Source of the DNA: an uncultured Propionivibrio sp.
GTDB taxonomy: Bacteria > Pseudomonadota > Gammaproteobacteria > Burkholderiales > Rhodocyclaceae
NCBI GenBank assembly: GCA_937923255.1
Contig: CALAIL010000041.1
Location: 1-48,740, forward strand
Length of the DNA: 48,740 nt
Direction of reading: 5' to 3'
Below are positions 30,753-39,721 of this stretch, one piece after another (the first letter of the stretch is position 1; each line of letters begins with the position of its first letter). The position numbers and the translations under genes were made by a program. Below the pieces are notes generated by a model, which saw only the letters and a program-made list of their open reading frames with translations, had not been told where the DNA came from and made no database searches.

Positions 30753-30770
30753 AATATTCGGCAGAATATT
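30753..30770. promoter_or_regulatory. Putative operator between leuA and lrp
   Basis: AATATTC-GGCA-GAATATT is a perfect 7-base inverted repeat followed by GCCAATAT, in the AT-rich intergenic region (30621-30798) of the divergent pair. AT-rich palindromes are typical targets of Lrp/AsnC proteins, so autoregulation and control of leuA are plausible. Confidence 0.5.
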
Positions 30771-30798
30771 GCCAATATATCTCTTTCAGGAAAAAATC

Positions 30799-31260
30799 AT
30801 GCAAATCGACCGCATCGACCGTCAGATGCTTCGGCACCTCCAGCAGGACGGGCGCATCAGCAACCAGGAACTCGCCGACCGCGTCGGCCTCTCGCCCTCA
30901 CCCTGCCTGCGCCGCCTGCGCGCGCTTGAAGAGGCCGGCATCATCGCCGGCTACTGCACGCGGCTCGATGCCAAACAGCTCGGCTATACGCTGATGGCGC
31001 TCATCCACATCTCGATGGACGCACACACGCCCGAGCGCTTCGAGCATTTCGACCAGGAGATCGCCGCCATGCCGGAAGTGCTCGAATGCCTGCTGATCAC
31101 CGGGCAGGAAGCCGACTACCAGCTCAAGGTCATCGTGCCCGACATGGACGCCTTTCAGGAACTGCTGCTCAACCGCATCACGCGCATTCCCGGCGTGACC
31201 GGCGTGCATTCGAGCTTTGTCCTGCGCCGGGTCGTCGACCGCACGGATATTCCGGTATAA
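30799..31260 (+). CDS. Lrp/AsnC family transcriptional regulator
   Basis: A 153-residue regulator: N-terminal HTH (DRQMLRHLQQDGRISNQELA and DRVGLSPSPCLRRLRALEEA) and a C-terminal RAM ligand-binding domain (EVLECLLITGQEADYQLKVI, NRITRIPGVTGVHSSFVLRR). AGGA lies 7 bases before the ATG. Divergence from leuA suggests amino-acid-responsive control of leucine synthesis. Its last 161 bases are duplicated at 32913-33073. Confidence 0.93.
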   Translation: MQIDRIDRQMLRHLQQDGRISNQELADRVGLSPSPCLRRLRALEEAGIIAGYCTRLDAKQLGYTLMALIHISMDAHTPERFEHFDQEIAAMPEVLECLLITGQEADYQLKVIVPDMDAFQELLLNRITRIPGVTGVHSSFVLRRVVDRTDIPV

Positions 31261-31547
31261 CGCCGCCGGATGCAGAGGTCACGCACACCCTGGCAACGCT
31301 TTTGATCGGGAAATGGCCCCGTGCCCATTCCATTCTGTAGCCGCGCTCATTCTGTCCAGCAAAAGGCTCACTGCGCCTATAAAATGCGAAGCGCTTCCAC
31401 TTTTGCCGTCGTCAAACCGCGCGCCGTCCGCGGGCAGCCGCCCGACGCTGGCGCTGCGGGCGGCCGTCGCCCATGCCGTGCGTCCGGGCTATGCACGGCA
31501 CGAGGGATCGAGCGCCGGCCACGTACCAACAACCCCGTGCACAACCC

Positions 31548-32468
31548 ATGAAGATCGACTACCACCGCCGCCTGCGGCCCGTCATCCGCCATCTGGAGCA
31601 GCATTACGCCGAGCCGATTGATCTGCATGAAATGGCGCGCCTGGCCGCCTTTTCGTCGCATCACTTTCATCGCGTTTTCAAGGCAGTCACCGGCGAAACG
31701 CCGGCGGCCTATTTGCGCCGCTTGCGGCTGGAAGCGGCGGCCCGGCAGCTTTTTTACGACGATAGCGCCCACATCACTGCGCTGGCGCTGGAATACGGTT
31801 TTTCTTCCTCGCAGGCGCTCGCCAAGGCATTTCGCCAGCACTTTGGCGTACCGCCCAGCGAGATTCGCGCCTGCACCGATCTGGAAAGCATCATCCGCAC
31901 CATGCACAACAGCAAGATCGGACACCTCTTGCACAAAAGCGGACACGCCAGCGCCCCCGCCAATCCGCATCATGAGGCCTCTGCAACCCAACAGGAGCGT
32001 CCCATGAAAACCGAACGTCTTACCCCCTGCACCGTCGCCTACATCCGCGTGACCGGCTCTTACGGCCAAGGCTACGAGGCGGCCACGAACCGCCTGTACC
32101 AATGGGCCGGCGCGCATGGCCTGGCCGATGGCGAATGCCTGTTTATTTATTTCGACAACCCGGAAACCACGCCCGCCGAAAAGTGCCGCACCGACATCGC
32201 CATCACCCTGCCCGACGCGGTGGCAGACAGCGTGCCGCTACAAGGCGACATCGAAAAACGGCGTCTGCCCGGCGGTAGCTACGCGACCCTGCGCCGCACC
32301 GTGACGGCGCCCGAGCAATACCGCCAGTATTGGCAAGAGGCCATTGCCGCCATCATCGCCGCGCATCTGGAGATTGACGATGCCCGCCCCTGCTTCGAGC
32401 GTTACCACCGCTACGATATGGCCACAGGCGAGGCGGATGTGAGTTTTTGCACGGCTGTCCGCCTTTGA
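31548..32468 (+). CDS. AraC-family regulator with GyrI-like effector domain
   Basis: A 306-residue protein. The N-terminal AraC/XylS double HTH (about 5-105) shows YAEPIDLHEMARLAAFSSHH, FHRVFKAVTGETPAAYLRRL and ALEYGFSSSQALAKAFRQHF. The C-terminal GyrI/SbmC-type small-molecule domain (about 153-306) starts MKTERLTPCTVAYIRVTGSY. Rob-like fusions of this kind sense drugs or metabolites. Within the gene, AGGAG (31993-31997) precedes an in-frame ATG at 32004, which would give the GyrI domain alone (154 residues). The 287-bp gap before the gene shows no clear signal. Confidence 0.88.
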   Translation: MKIDYHRRLRPVIRHLEQHYAEPIDLHEMARLAAFSSHHFHRVFKAVTGETPAAYLRRLRLEAAARQLFYDDSAHITALALEYGFSSSQALAKAFRQHFGVPPSEIRACTDLESIIRTMHNSKIGHLLHKSGHASAPANPHHEASATQQERPMKTERLTPCTVAYIRVTGSYGQGYEAATNRLYQWAGAHGLADGECLFIYFDNPETTPAEKCRTDIAITLPDAVADSVPLQGDIEKRRLPGGSYATLRRTVTAPEQYRQYWQEAIAAIIAAHLEIDDARPCFERYHRYDMATGEADVSFCTAVRL

Positions 32469-32814
32469 CGTGATGCCGTACTCAGTCCTCCCCCTCACAG
32501 GCAGCGCAAGGCGTAGGATTTCGTACGATTTGTATGATTCGGCAAAATTCCTGCCTCGTGCACCGGCGCGGAACAGCATATCCTGCACCTGGGGAAATGC
32601 GCACCCAGCCGCATAGTGCTGAACCTGCGATATGCGCCAATCACTTTCTGCCATCCCGTAATCGCCGCCGGTCTGAACAACCGGCGGCCGGGCGCAGCCG
32701 CATCCACGCGCTTGCGCAGATCAAGCTGCCCCATTCTTGGCCCCGCCTTCCTGGCCGGCGAGCCAGCGCCGTGCCGGAACTGGCGCCTGCCGTCATACCC
32801 CCTCGGCTGAAGCC

Positions 32815-32925
32815 CGCGTCTTTTGGGCGTTTCCGGGCAGCCATGCCGGAAACCCACGTCCCTTGGGCATTTCCGAGCAGCCATCGCCAGAACCCGCGTC
32901 CTATAAGGCGTTCCGGGCAGAAGGC
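32815..32925. repeat. REP-like cluster joined to the lrp fragment
   Basis: Units TTGGGCGTTTCCGGGCAGCC, GGAAACCCACGTCCCTTGGG and CCTATAAGGCGTTCCGGGCA in series. The last unit runs directly into the lrp duplicate through the shared bases CCGGGCAG. A close copy of the whole cluster is at 34568-34680. The 32469-32814 part of this gap shows no gene. Confidence 0.8.
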
Positions 32926-33073
32926 CGACTACCAGCTCAAGGTCATCGTGCCCGACATGGACGCCTTTCAGGAACTGCTGCTCAACCGCATCACGCGCAT
33001 TCCGGGCGTGACCGGCGTGCATTCGAGCTTTGTCCTGCGCCGGGTCGTCGACCGCACCGACGTGCCGGTGTAG
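32913..33073 (+). pseudogene. 3' fragment of the Lrp-family gene
   Basis: 161 bases aligned without gaps to 31100-31260 of the lrp gene, with about nine differences, most in the last six codons. It encodes GQKADYQLKVIVPDMDAF through RRVVDRTDVPV and a TAG stop, that is the last third of the RAM domain, with no HTH and no start. Open upstream frame comes only from repeats. Confidence 0.9.
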
Positions 33074-33120
33074 CCGATTTCGCCGGATTTACACCTTCAA
33101 ACCTTAACTTGTCCTATTTC

Positions 33121-33193
33121 TTAGTTAAGAAAAATGGATTAACCTTAACTAAGAAAAACGCTTAGTTAAGGGAAATCGGATAACTTTAACTAA
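33121..33193. promoter_or_regulatory. Two tandem palindromes upstream of fic
   Basis: TTAGTTAA (33121-33128) faces TTAACTAA (33145-33152), and the same arrangement recurs at 33162-33169 and 33186-33193: two 32-base inverted repeats with a 41-base period. They end 80 bases before the fic ATG. A dimeric regulator, possibly the Fic protein itself through its C-terminal winged helix, could bind them. Confidence 0.65.
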
Positions 33194-33195
33194 CA
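33167..33195. repeat. Direct repeat flanking fic, left
   Basis: TAAGGGAAATCGG followed by ATAACTTTAACTAACA. It matches 34404-34432 with five differences in 29 bases; the right copy begins at the fic stop codon. Confidence 0.6.
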
Positions 33196-33272
33196 CAGGC
33201 GCTTAAGTTAAACTAATCGCCACCCAGCCCACATTCCATCATTCCATCTATCCGGCGCCGCCCATCTTGCCT

Positions 33273-34406
33273 ATGAAATTCGAGAACTTCACCCCCGGCC
33301 GCTGGCAGCAGCGCCTGCAATATAAGAGCTTTGAACCCGTTCCGGTCAATCATGACTGGGCCTGGGAAGACCCACAAATCAACCTGCTGCTGGAATCCGC
33401 CAACCGCGCGCTGGGCGAACTCAATGCTTTTTCGTTGATCGTGCCGGATATTGACCTGTTCATTGCAATGCACGTAGTCAAGGAAGCGCAAACCTCCAGC
33501 CGCATCGAAGGCACGCGCACAAGCATTGACGAAGCCGTCCTGCCCGAAGAGCAAATCACCCCCGAAAAACGCGATGACTGGCACGAAGTCAATAACTACG
33601 TCGAGGCCGTCAATTACGCCATAGCCGAGCTGCATAGCCTGCCGCTATCCAACCGTCTGCTGCGTCAAACCCATACCATTTTGATGCGCGGCGTACGCGG
33701 GCAGCACAAGCAGCCCGGCGAATTCCGCATCAGTCAAAACTGGATTGGTGGCTCCAGCCTCGCCGATGCCGCGTTCATCCCCCCGCATCACGACAATGTG
33801 CCGGAACTGATGGGCGATCTGGAAAAATTCTGGCACAACGAAGCCATTACCTTGCCGCACCTGATTCGGGTGGCGATCAGCCATTACCAGTTCGAAACCA
33901 TTCACCCGTTTTTCGACGGCAACGGCCGCATCGGCCGCCTGTTGATTCCGCTTTATCTAGTCAGCAATGGCCTGCTAGCCAAACCCTCGCTCTATCTGTC
34001 GGATTTCTTCGAGCGCAACCGGGGCAGCTACTACGATGCGCTGACCCGCGTGCGCACTTCCGGCGACCTGATTCACTGGGTGCGTTTTTTTCTGCAAGGC
34101 GTTGCCGAAACCTCGATCAAAGGGCGCGAAACGTTCAGAAAAATTCTTGCCTTACGCACAGAGGCGGAGCAGCGCATCCTGAGCCTGGGCAAACGCGCGC
34201 CCAATGCACATACCGCACTGAACCTGCTATACAGCCGCCCCATCATCGCCGCCGCCAATCTGGAACAAGCGCTTGGCGTATCCACGCCCACGGCGCAGGC
34301 CTTGATCAAAGATCTGGTTCGCCTCGACATTCTGAGCGAAATCACCGGCCAGAAACGCGCCCGGCTGTACTCCTTCAAATCCTACCTCGACCTGTTCCTT
34401 GGCTAA
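33273..34406 (+). CDS. Fic family protein (class II, self-inhibited AMP transferase)
   Basis: A 377-residue Fic protein that should transfer AMP (or another nucleotide phosphate) to target hydroxyls. The inhibitory helix SSRIEG (75-80, S-xxx-E-G) lies N-terminal to the Fic core, which defines class II. The active site HPFFDGNGRIGR (211-222) is intact, with catalytic His211. The C-terminal 90 residues form a winged helix (LEQALGVSTPTAQALIKDLV). The ATG at 33273 is preferred to a TTG two codons earlier. It is flanked by 29-base direct repeats and preceded by tandem palindromes. Confidence 0.93.
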   Translation: MKFENFTPGRWQQRLQYKSFEPVPVNHDWAWEDPQINLLLESANRALGELNAFSLIVPDIDLFIAMHVVKEAQTSSRIEGTRTSIDEAVLPEEQITPEKRDDWHEVNNYVEAVNYAIAELHSLPLSNRLLRQTHTILMRGVRGQHKQPGEFRISQNWIGGSSLADAAFIPPHHDNVPELMGDLEKFWHNEAITLPHLIRVAISHYQFETIHPFFDGNGRIGRLLIPLYLVSNGLLAKPSLYLSDFFERNRGSYYDALTRVRTSGDLIHWVRFFLQGVAETSIKGRETFRKILALRTEAEQRILSLGKRAPNAHTALNLLYSRPIIAAANLEQALGVSTPTAQALIKDLVRLDILSEITGQKRARLYSFKSYLDLFLG

Positions 34407-34432
34407 GGGAAACCGATTGACTTTAACGAACA
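34404..34432. repeat. Direct repeat flanking fic, right
   Basis: TAAGGGAAACCGA followed by TTGACTTTAACGAACA, starting with the fic stop codon. Partner of 33167-33195. Confidence 0.6.
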
Positions 34433-34567
34433 TGAAAAATTCTGGCATTACCTAATTTCTCATATTGCGTTGGAAATGCTTGCCGTACAAAAAATAACCG
34501 CCCCCAGGTGAACGCATTCAAACCTCAACCGATTGCAGCGCGGGCAGCATAGCACCGTCGAAGCCCT

Positions 34568-34700
34568 TATAAACAGGGCGTTTCCGAGCAGCCATGCCGG
34601 AAACCCGCGCCCCTTGGGCATTTCCAGGAACCCATCGCCAGAACCCGCGTCCTATAAGGCGTTCCGGGCAGGCAGGCCGGAAACGCCCGATAGACAAGGG
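34568..34700. repeat. REP-like cluster downstream of fic and rng
   Basis: Same order of units as 32815-32925: GGGCGTTTCCGAGCAGCC, GGAAACCCGCGCCCCTTGGG, CCTATAAGGCGTTCCGGGCA, then GGAAACGCCCGATAGACAAG. It lies between the convergent fic and rng genes. Confidence 0.8.
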
Positions 34701-34748
34701 CTAGCGGCCGACGGCATAAATTATCGGGCAGAGAAGCGGCTGGCGGCC

Positions 34749-36203
34749 TTACAGCAGCACGATATCGTACTGCTCCGGCGCATAGCTCGGCTCGGCCTGA
34801 AGGGAGACCGGCTTGCCGATGAAATCGGACAGCTTCGCCAGCCCCTGCGACTCTTCGTCGAGAAAGACGTCGATCACCGGCACGCCGGCGAGAATGCGGT
34901 ATTCGCGCGCGTTGAACTGGCGCGCCTCGCGCAGCAGGTCGCGCAGGATTTCATAGGCGACGGTGCGCGCCGTCTTCACCTCGCCGCGGCCGCCGCAGGT
35001 CGGGCATTCTTCGCACAGGATGTGCGCCAGCGACTCGCGCGTGCGCTTGCGTGTCATCTCGACCAGCCCAAGGGCGCTGAAGCCGTTGACTGTCAGGCGG
35101 GTGTGGTCGCTGGACAGCGCTTTGTTGAATTCGGCCAGCACGGCGGTGCGGTGCTCGTCGCTATCCATGTCGATGAAGTCGATGATGATGATGCCGCCGA
35201 GATTGCGCAGGCGAAGCTGGCGGGCAATGGCCTGCGCGGCTTCCAGATTGGTCTTGAACACGGTGTCGTCGAAGTTGCGCACGCCGACAAAGCCGCCGGT
35301 GTTGACGTCGATCGTCGTCATCGCCTCGGTCTGGTCGAAGATCAGATAGCCGCCGGATTTTAGATCGACACGCCGCGCCAGCGCTTTCTGGATTTCTTCC
35401 TCGACGCCGTGCAGGTCGAACAGCGGGCGGTCGCCGCCGTAGTGCGCCAGCAGCGGGACGACGTCCGGCGTATACGTTTCGGCAAAGGTGCGCAGCGCCT
35501 GAAAATTTTCGCGCGAGTCGATGACGATTCCCTGCGTCTCCGGATTGACAAAATCGCGCAGCACGCGCAACCCCAGCGACAACTCACAGTAAATTGCCGA
35601 AGGCGCCGGCCGGATTTGCGCACGCGCCTCGATATCCGCCCACAGCTTGCGCAGATAGGCCATGTCCTTGAGCAGTTCTTCGTCGCTGGCGTTCTCGGCC
35701 ATCGTGCGCACGATGAAGCCGCCCGATTCTTCCTCCGGCACCAGTTGCGCGAGCCTTTCGCGCAGCGCCTCGCGCCCCGCTTCATCGCCAATGCGCTGCG
35801 AGATGCCGATATGTTTCTCTTTCGGCAGATAGACGAGCAGACGCCCGGCCAGCGACATCTGCGTTGACAGGCGCGCGCCCTTGCTGCCGATCGGGTCTTT
35901 GATGACCTGGACGATCAGGCTCTGCCCTTCGTGCAGAATGCGCTCGATCGGCCGCGGCGAATCGCCGTTGGTGCGCGGCTCGTAAATATCGGCGACATGC
36001 AGAAAGGCCGTGCGCTCCAGGCCGACATCGATAAAGGCCGACTGCATGCCCGGCAGCACGCGCACAACCTTGCCCAGGTAGATGTTGCCGACCAGACCGC
36101 GGCTGGCGGTGCGCTCGATGTGCAACTCCTGCACGGACCCCTGGTCGATCACGGCGACGCGCGTTTCCTGCGGCGTAAAGTTGATGAAAATTTCTTCTGA
36201 CAT
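34749..36203 (-). CDS. rng: Ribonuclease G
   Basis: Endonuclease of the RNase E/G family that matures 16S rRNA 5' ends and decays some mRNAs. The 484-residue product has the S1 domain (GNIYLGKVVRVLPGMQSAFI), the metal site region FDQTEAMTTIDVNTGGF and IIIDFIDMDSDEH, and the zinc link CEECPTCGGRGEVKT. The ATG at 36203 gives the standard start MSEEIFINFTPQETRVAV. It usually follows maf; here maf lies 4 kb away. Confidence 0.96.
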   Translation of the reverse strand: MSEEIFINFTPQETRVAVIDQGSVQELHIERTASRGLVGNIYLGKVVRVLPGMQSAFIDVGLERTAFLHVADIYEPRTNGDSPRPIERILHEGQSLIVQVIKDPIGSKGARLSTQMSLAGRLLVYLPKEKHIGISQRIGDEAGREALRERLAQLVPEEESGGFIVRTMAENASDEELLKDMAYLRKLWADIEARAQIRPAPSAIYCELSLGLRVLRDFVNPETQGIVIDSRENFQALRTFAETYTPDVVPLLAHYGGDRPLFDLHGVEEEIQKALARRVDLKSGGYLIFDQTEAMTTIDVNTGGFVGVRNFDDTVFKTNLEAAQAIARQLRLRNLGGIIIIDFIDMDSDEHRTAVLAEFNKALSSDHTRLTVNGFSALGLVEMTRKRTRESLAHILCEECPTCGGRGEVKTARTVAYEILRDLLREARQFNAREYRILAGVPVIDVFLDEESQGLAKLSDFIGKPVSLQAEPSYAPEQYDIVLL

Positions 36204-36318
36204 GGCAAACGAAAGCGTTAAACAAACGCTGTAGAATGTTGAAATTCCGGGCATTCTACCGCGATCTCTCCGCCTTTCTTTTCGCTTTTTTCCCCTGCCT
36301 TCTCACGTCAGTCCCGCC

Positions 36319-37602
36319 ATGGTCGTTCCCGAACTGCTTTCCCCCGCCGGCTCGCTGGCCATGATGCGCCGCGCTTTTGCTTTCGGCGCCGATGCCGTTT
36401 ACGCCGGCCAGCCGCGTTACAGCCTGCGTGTGCGCAACAACGAATTCGGCGATGCGGCGCGGCTCGGCCAGGCTATCGACGAAGCGCACGATGCGGGCAA
36501 GGCGTTTTACCTCGTCAGCAACGCCGTGCCGCACAATGCCAAGGTGCGCACCTATCTGGCCGACATGGAAGAGATTGTTGCGCTTTCGCCGGACGCCCTG
36601 ATCATGGCCGACCCCGGCCTGATCGACCTGGTGCGCGAACGCTGGCCGGATATGCCGATTCACCTTTCGGTGCAGGCCAACACCGTCAATTTCGCCGCCG
36701 TGCGTTTCTGGCAGAAGCTCGGCCTGCGGCGCATCATTCTCTCGCGCGAGCTGTCGATTCCGGAAATCGCCGAAATCCGCCAGCAGTGCCCGGACATCGA
36801 ACTGGAAGTTTTCATCCACGGCGCGCTGTGCATCGCCTATTCCGGCCGCTGCCTGCTGTCCGGCTACTTCAACCGGCGCGACGCCAACCAGGGCGCCTGC
36901 ACCAATGCCTGCCGCTGGAACTACACGCTGAACGCGGCGGCCGCAGACGCCGCCGGCGATGTCTGGCTGCTTGAAGAAAGTGAACGCCCCGGCGAGATGA
37001 TGCCGATCGAGGAGGATGAACACGGCACTTACATTCTCAATTCCAAAGATTTGCGCGCCGTCGAGCACGTCCAGCGTCTGGTCGAGATCGGCGTCGATTC
37101 GCTGAAAATCGAAGGGCGGACCAAGTCACCGTACTACGCCGCGCGCACCGCGCAAATTTACCGCTGCGCCATCGATGACGCTATCGCCGGCCGGCCGTTC
37201 GATCCGCGTCTGCTCAGCGCGCTGGAAAGCCTGGCCAACCGCGGCTATACCGACGGTTTTTACCGGCCGCGGCGCAACGCCGATCTGGCCGACCAGGCCC
37301 GGCTGCAAAACTACCAGCGCGGCAGCTCCGAGTCCGAACACAGCCGCTACGTCGGCGACGTGCTCAACTGGGACGAAACACGCCAGCTCGCTGAAGTCGA
37401 CGTCAAAAACCATTTTGCCGTCGGCGACCGTCTGGAACTCATCCACCCGTCGGGCAATGTCACACTGCGCCTCGAACGCATGGAAAACGCCGACGGGCAA
37501 GCGATCCCGACGGCGCCCGGCAACGGCCATCGCGTCTGGATTCCGCTGCCCGCGCCGCGCCCGGCGCCGCTGGCGGAAGCCATGTTGGCGCGGTTTTCCT
37601 GA
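36319..37602 (+). CDS. trhP: tRNA 5-hydroxyuridine hydroxylation protein, peptidase U32 family
   Basis: YegQ/TrhP family, needed with prephenate-derived chemistry for ho5U at tRNA position 34. The 427-residue product starts VPELLSPAGSLAMMRRAFAF and has GADAVYAGQPRYSLR, ELEVFIHGALCIAYSGRCLL, the cysteine set CSGRCLL plus GACTNACRW, and LKIEGRTKSPYYAARTAQIY. It is divergent from rng with about 115 bases between them. It is cotranscribed with the next gene, 26 bases on. Confidence 0.92.
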   Translation: MVVPELLSPAGSLAMMRRAFAFGADAVYAGQPRYSLRVRNNEFGDAARLGQAIDEAHDAGKAFYLVSNAVPHNAKVRTYLADMEEIVALSPDALIMADPGLIDLVRERWPDMPIHLSVQANTVNFAAVRFWQKLGLRRIILSRELSIPEIAEIRQQCPDIELEVFIHGALCIAYSGRCLLSGYFNRRDANQGACTNACRWNYTLNAAAADAAGDVWLLEESERPGEMMPIEEDEHGTYILNSKDLRAVEHVQRLVEIGVDSLKIEGRTKSPYYAARTAQIYRCAIDDAIAGRPFDPRLLSALESLANRGYTDGFYRPRRNADLADQARLQNYQRGSSESEHSRYVGDVLNWDETRQLAEVDVKNHFAVGDRLELIHPSGNVTLRLERMENADGQAIPTAPGNGHRVWIPLPAPRPAPLAEAMLARFS

Positions 37603-37628
37603 AATACCGGCGCCGTGACCGTTGCCCG

Positions 37629-38897
37629 GTGAACAGCCCTCTCACGCCTAGACGCAGCATGGCCCAAGCGCAGACACATAACGCCGCCGCAGGCACCGAT
37701 CCGGGCGGCCGTCCGCTCGCACATTCGGTCACACCTCCGGCCGCACATTCGGCCGCGCACCTGTTCGTTGATATTTCCGCGCATGGCTTCGGCCATCTCG
37801 CTCAGGCTGCGCCGATTCTCAATGCCTTGCAGCGGCAGCGCCCCGGCCTGCGCCTGACGCTGCGCAGCGCCTTGCCGGAAGCGCGGCTGAAAAGCCGTAT
37901 CGACGGCTTGTTCACGCACATCGCCGCCGCCTCCGATTTCGGTTTTGCCATGCATGACGCCCTCAATATCGACCTGCCGGCCACGCTGCGGCGCTACCGC
38001 CAGCAGCATGCGGACTGGACGCGGCGCGTCGATGCCGAAGCGCGTTTTCTGGACACGCTGCGCCCCGATCTCGTGCTCACCGATGTCGCCTATTTGCCGC
38101 TCGCCGGCGCAGCGCACGCCGGCATTCCCGCCTGGTCGATGTGTTCGCTCAACTGGGCCGACCTGTTTGCCCATTTTTTCGTCGATCGGGAAAATGATGA
38201 TCACGGACAAGATGCGGCCGCCCGCCGCAAGCGCGAGAAGCGTTGCAAAATCCACGGCGACATTCTCGCCGCCTACCGCAGTGCGGCGCTTTTTCTGCGC
38301 CTGACGCCGGCCATGCCGATGCACGATTTCGGCAACACGCGCGCCATCGCCCCCGTCGCCGCACTGGGCGCGCCGCGCCGCGCCGAACTGGCGGATAAAC
38401 TGGCGCTTGCGCCCGATGAGCGCCTGGTGCTCATCACCTACGGCGGGTTTGATCACGATCTGGGCGCCGCCCGCTGGCCGCACCTGCCGGGCATCCGCTG
38501 GCTGATTCCGCAGTCCTGGCAGATCCGGCGGCCGGACATGACGGCGCTCGAATCATTGCTTTCCCCCGACTTTACCTTTTCCGATCTGCTGGCCAGCGCC
38601 GATGCGCTGCTCGCCAAGCCGGGCTACGGCACCTTCGTCGAAGCCGCCTGCAACGGCATCCCCGTGCTCTACCAGCGGCGAGGCGACTGGCCGGAACAGG
38701 ATTATCTGATCGACTGGCTGGAACAAAACGCCTTCTGCCGGGAAATCGCGCCGGAAATGCTGGCGCGCGGCGCCTTGGCAAGCAGCCTGAAGGCGCTCTG
38801 GCGGGACGCCGAGGAAACGCCGAACAGACCGCCGCGCCCGCGCCCGGACGGCATCGCCGAAGCCGCCCAGCTGCTATCGGCACAGCTCACGCGCTGA
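37629..38897 (+). CDS. Glycosyltransferase-like protein (GT-B fold)
   Basis: Function unknown in detail. The protein has an N-terminal nucleotide-fold start LFVDISAHGFGHLAQAAPIL and a C-terminal donor-site-like motif KPGYGTFVEAACNGIPVLYQ with RRGDWPEQDYLIDWL. Both are typical of GT-B enzymes and UDP-GlcNAc transferase relatives such as MurG. The start is GTG at 37629 or ATG at 37659; either leaves a low-complexity Ala/His/Pro leader of 30-40 residues. There are no membrane helices. The acceptor cannot be predicted. Confidence 0.75.
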   Translation: MNSPLTPRRSMAQAQTHNAAAGTDPGGRPLAHSVTPPAAHSAAHLFVDISAHGFGHLAQAAPILNALQRQRPGLRLTLRSALPEARLKSRIDGLFTHIAAASDFGFAMHDALNIDLPATLRRYRQQHADWTRRVDAEARFLDTLRPDLVLTDVAYLPLAGAAHAGIPAWSMCSLNWADLFAHFFVDRENDDHGQDAAARRKREKRCKIHGDILAAYRSAALFLRLTPAMPMHDFGNTRAIAPVAALGAPRRAELADKLALAPDERLVLITYGGFDHDLGAARWPHLPGIRWLIPQSWQIRRPDMTALESLLSPDFTFSDLLASADALLAKPGYGTFVEAACNGIPVLYQRRGDWPEQDYLIDWLEQNAFCREIAPEMLARGALASSLKALWRDAEETPNRPPRPRPDGIAEAAQLLSAQLTR

Positions 38898-39230
38898 ATT
38901 GGAAATCCCGACAGGCACCGCTACAGCCCGCGCAAACAGGGCATTCCAGAGTTGGCTGCCCTGCAACCCTTTATCCATAAGGGTTTCAGAAGTATCCGCC
39001 CGGAAACGCCCTATTTATAAGGGCTTCAGGGCATACCTCTCGGAGATGCCCTAAATACGTGGGCTTCAGGCCACCTCTTTTTGGAGATGTGCCTGCGCTT
39101 TCACCTCCGCGTTTTTCTAATTCTTCCCCTGTCGGGGAGGTGTCCCGAAACCCGCGCGGATAAAGGAATTCAGGACAGGTACCCTGAAACCCATGTGGAT
39201 AGGGCGTTTGCGGGCAGGTGCCCTGAAACT
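38898..39230. repeat. REP-like cluster after the glycosyltransferase gene
   Basis: Units such as GGAAACGCCCTATTTATAAG with GGCTTCAGGGCA (about 39000-39035), TTTATCCATAAGGGTTTCAG, GATGCCCTAAATACGTGGGC, and CCCGCGCGGATAAAGGAATT with CAGGACAGGTACCCTGAAAC. No gene. Confidence 0.8.
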
Positions 39231-39250
39231 AAAAAACAAAAACTACTAAA

Positions 39251-39690
39251 GCCTGTGCGCTGACCTTCCCCACGAAACTTCTCTTGATGCCGTTGCGCTG
39301 AGCGGCAGCGCACCCCGCTGACTTTCTTTGCCTCGCCAAAGAAAGTCAGCAAAGAAAGGCGACCCCCAGGCGCAGAAGACTCCTTGTCGCGGGTTTGCTT
39401 GGCGGCGGGCTTGATAACTCGCTGCGCTCAGACAATCAAGCCCTTGTTCCCGCCAAGCCGCCCCGCGCCTGCGGCTGCGCCTAAGGGGTCTTTGGGTACT
39501 TCGTAGTGATCGAATAGGCGAGAGAATATGCCCGGAAGCCCGCGTGGATAAAGGTGCTCTAGGCAGGTGCTCTGAACCCCGCGTGGAATGGGTGTCTCCG
39601 GACAGGCACCTCTGGAACCCTTATGAATAAAGGACTTCAGGGCAGGGGTGCCGGAGATGCCCTAAATACGCGGGCTAGCGGGTAGGCGCC
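39251..39690. repeat. Large intergenic repeat, copy 1 of tandem pair
   Basis: About 300 bases (39251-39553) followed by REP-like units. It holds a perfect 14-base hairpin GCTGACTTTCTTTG-CCTCGC-CAAAGAAAGTCAGC (39317-39350) and an arm pair GGGCTTGAT / ATCAAGCCC (about 39407-39443). Short ORFs across it on the minus strand (MLTFFGEAKKV type) are frequent artefacts of this repeat in databases. It repeats at 39722-40115. Confidence 0.85.
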
Positions 39691-39721
39691 CTGAGTTACT
39701 TTAACTATAGGAATTGCCAAG

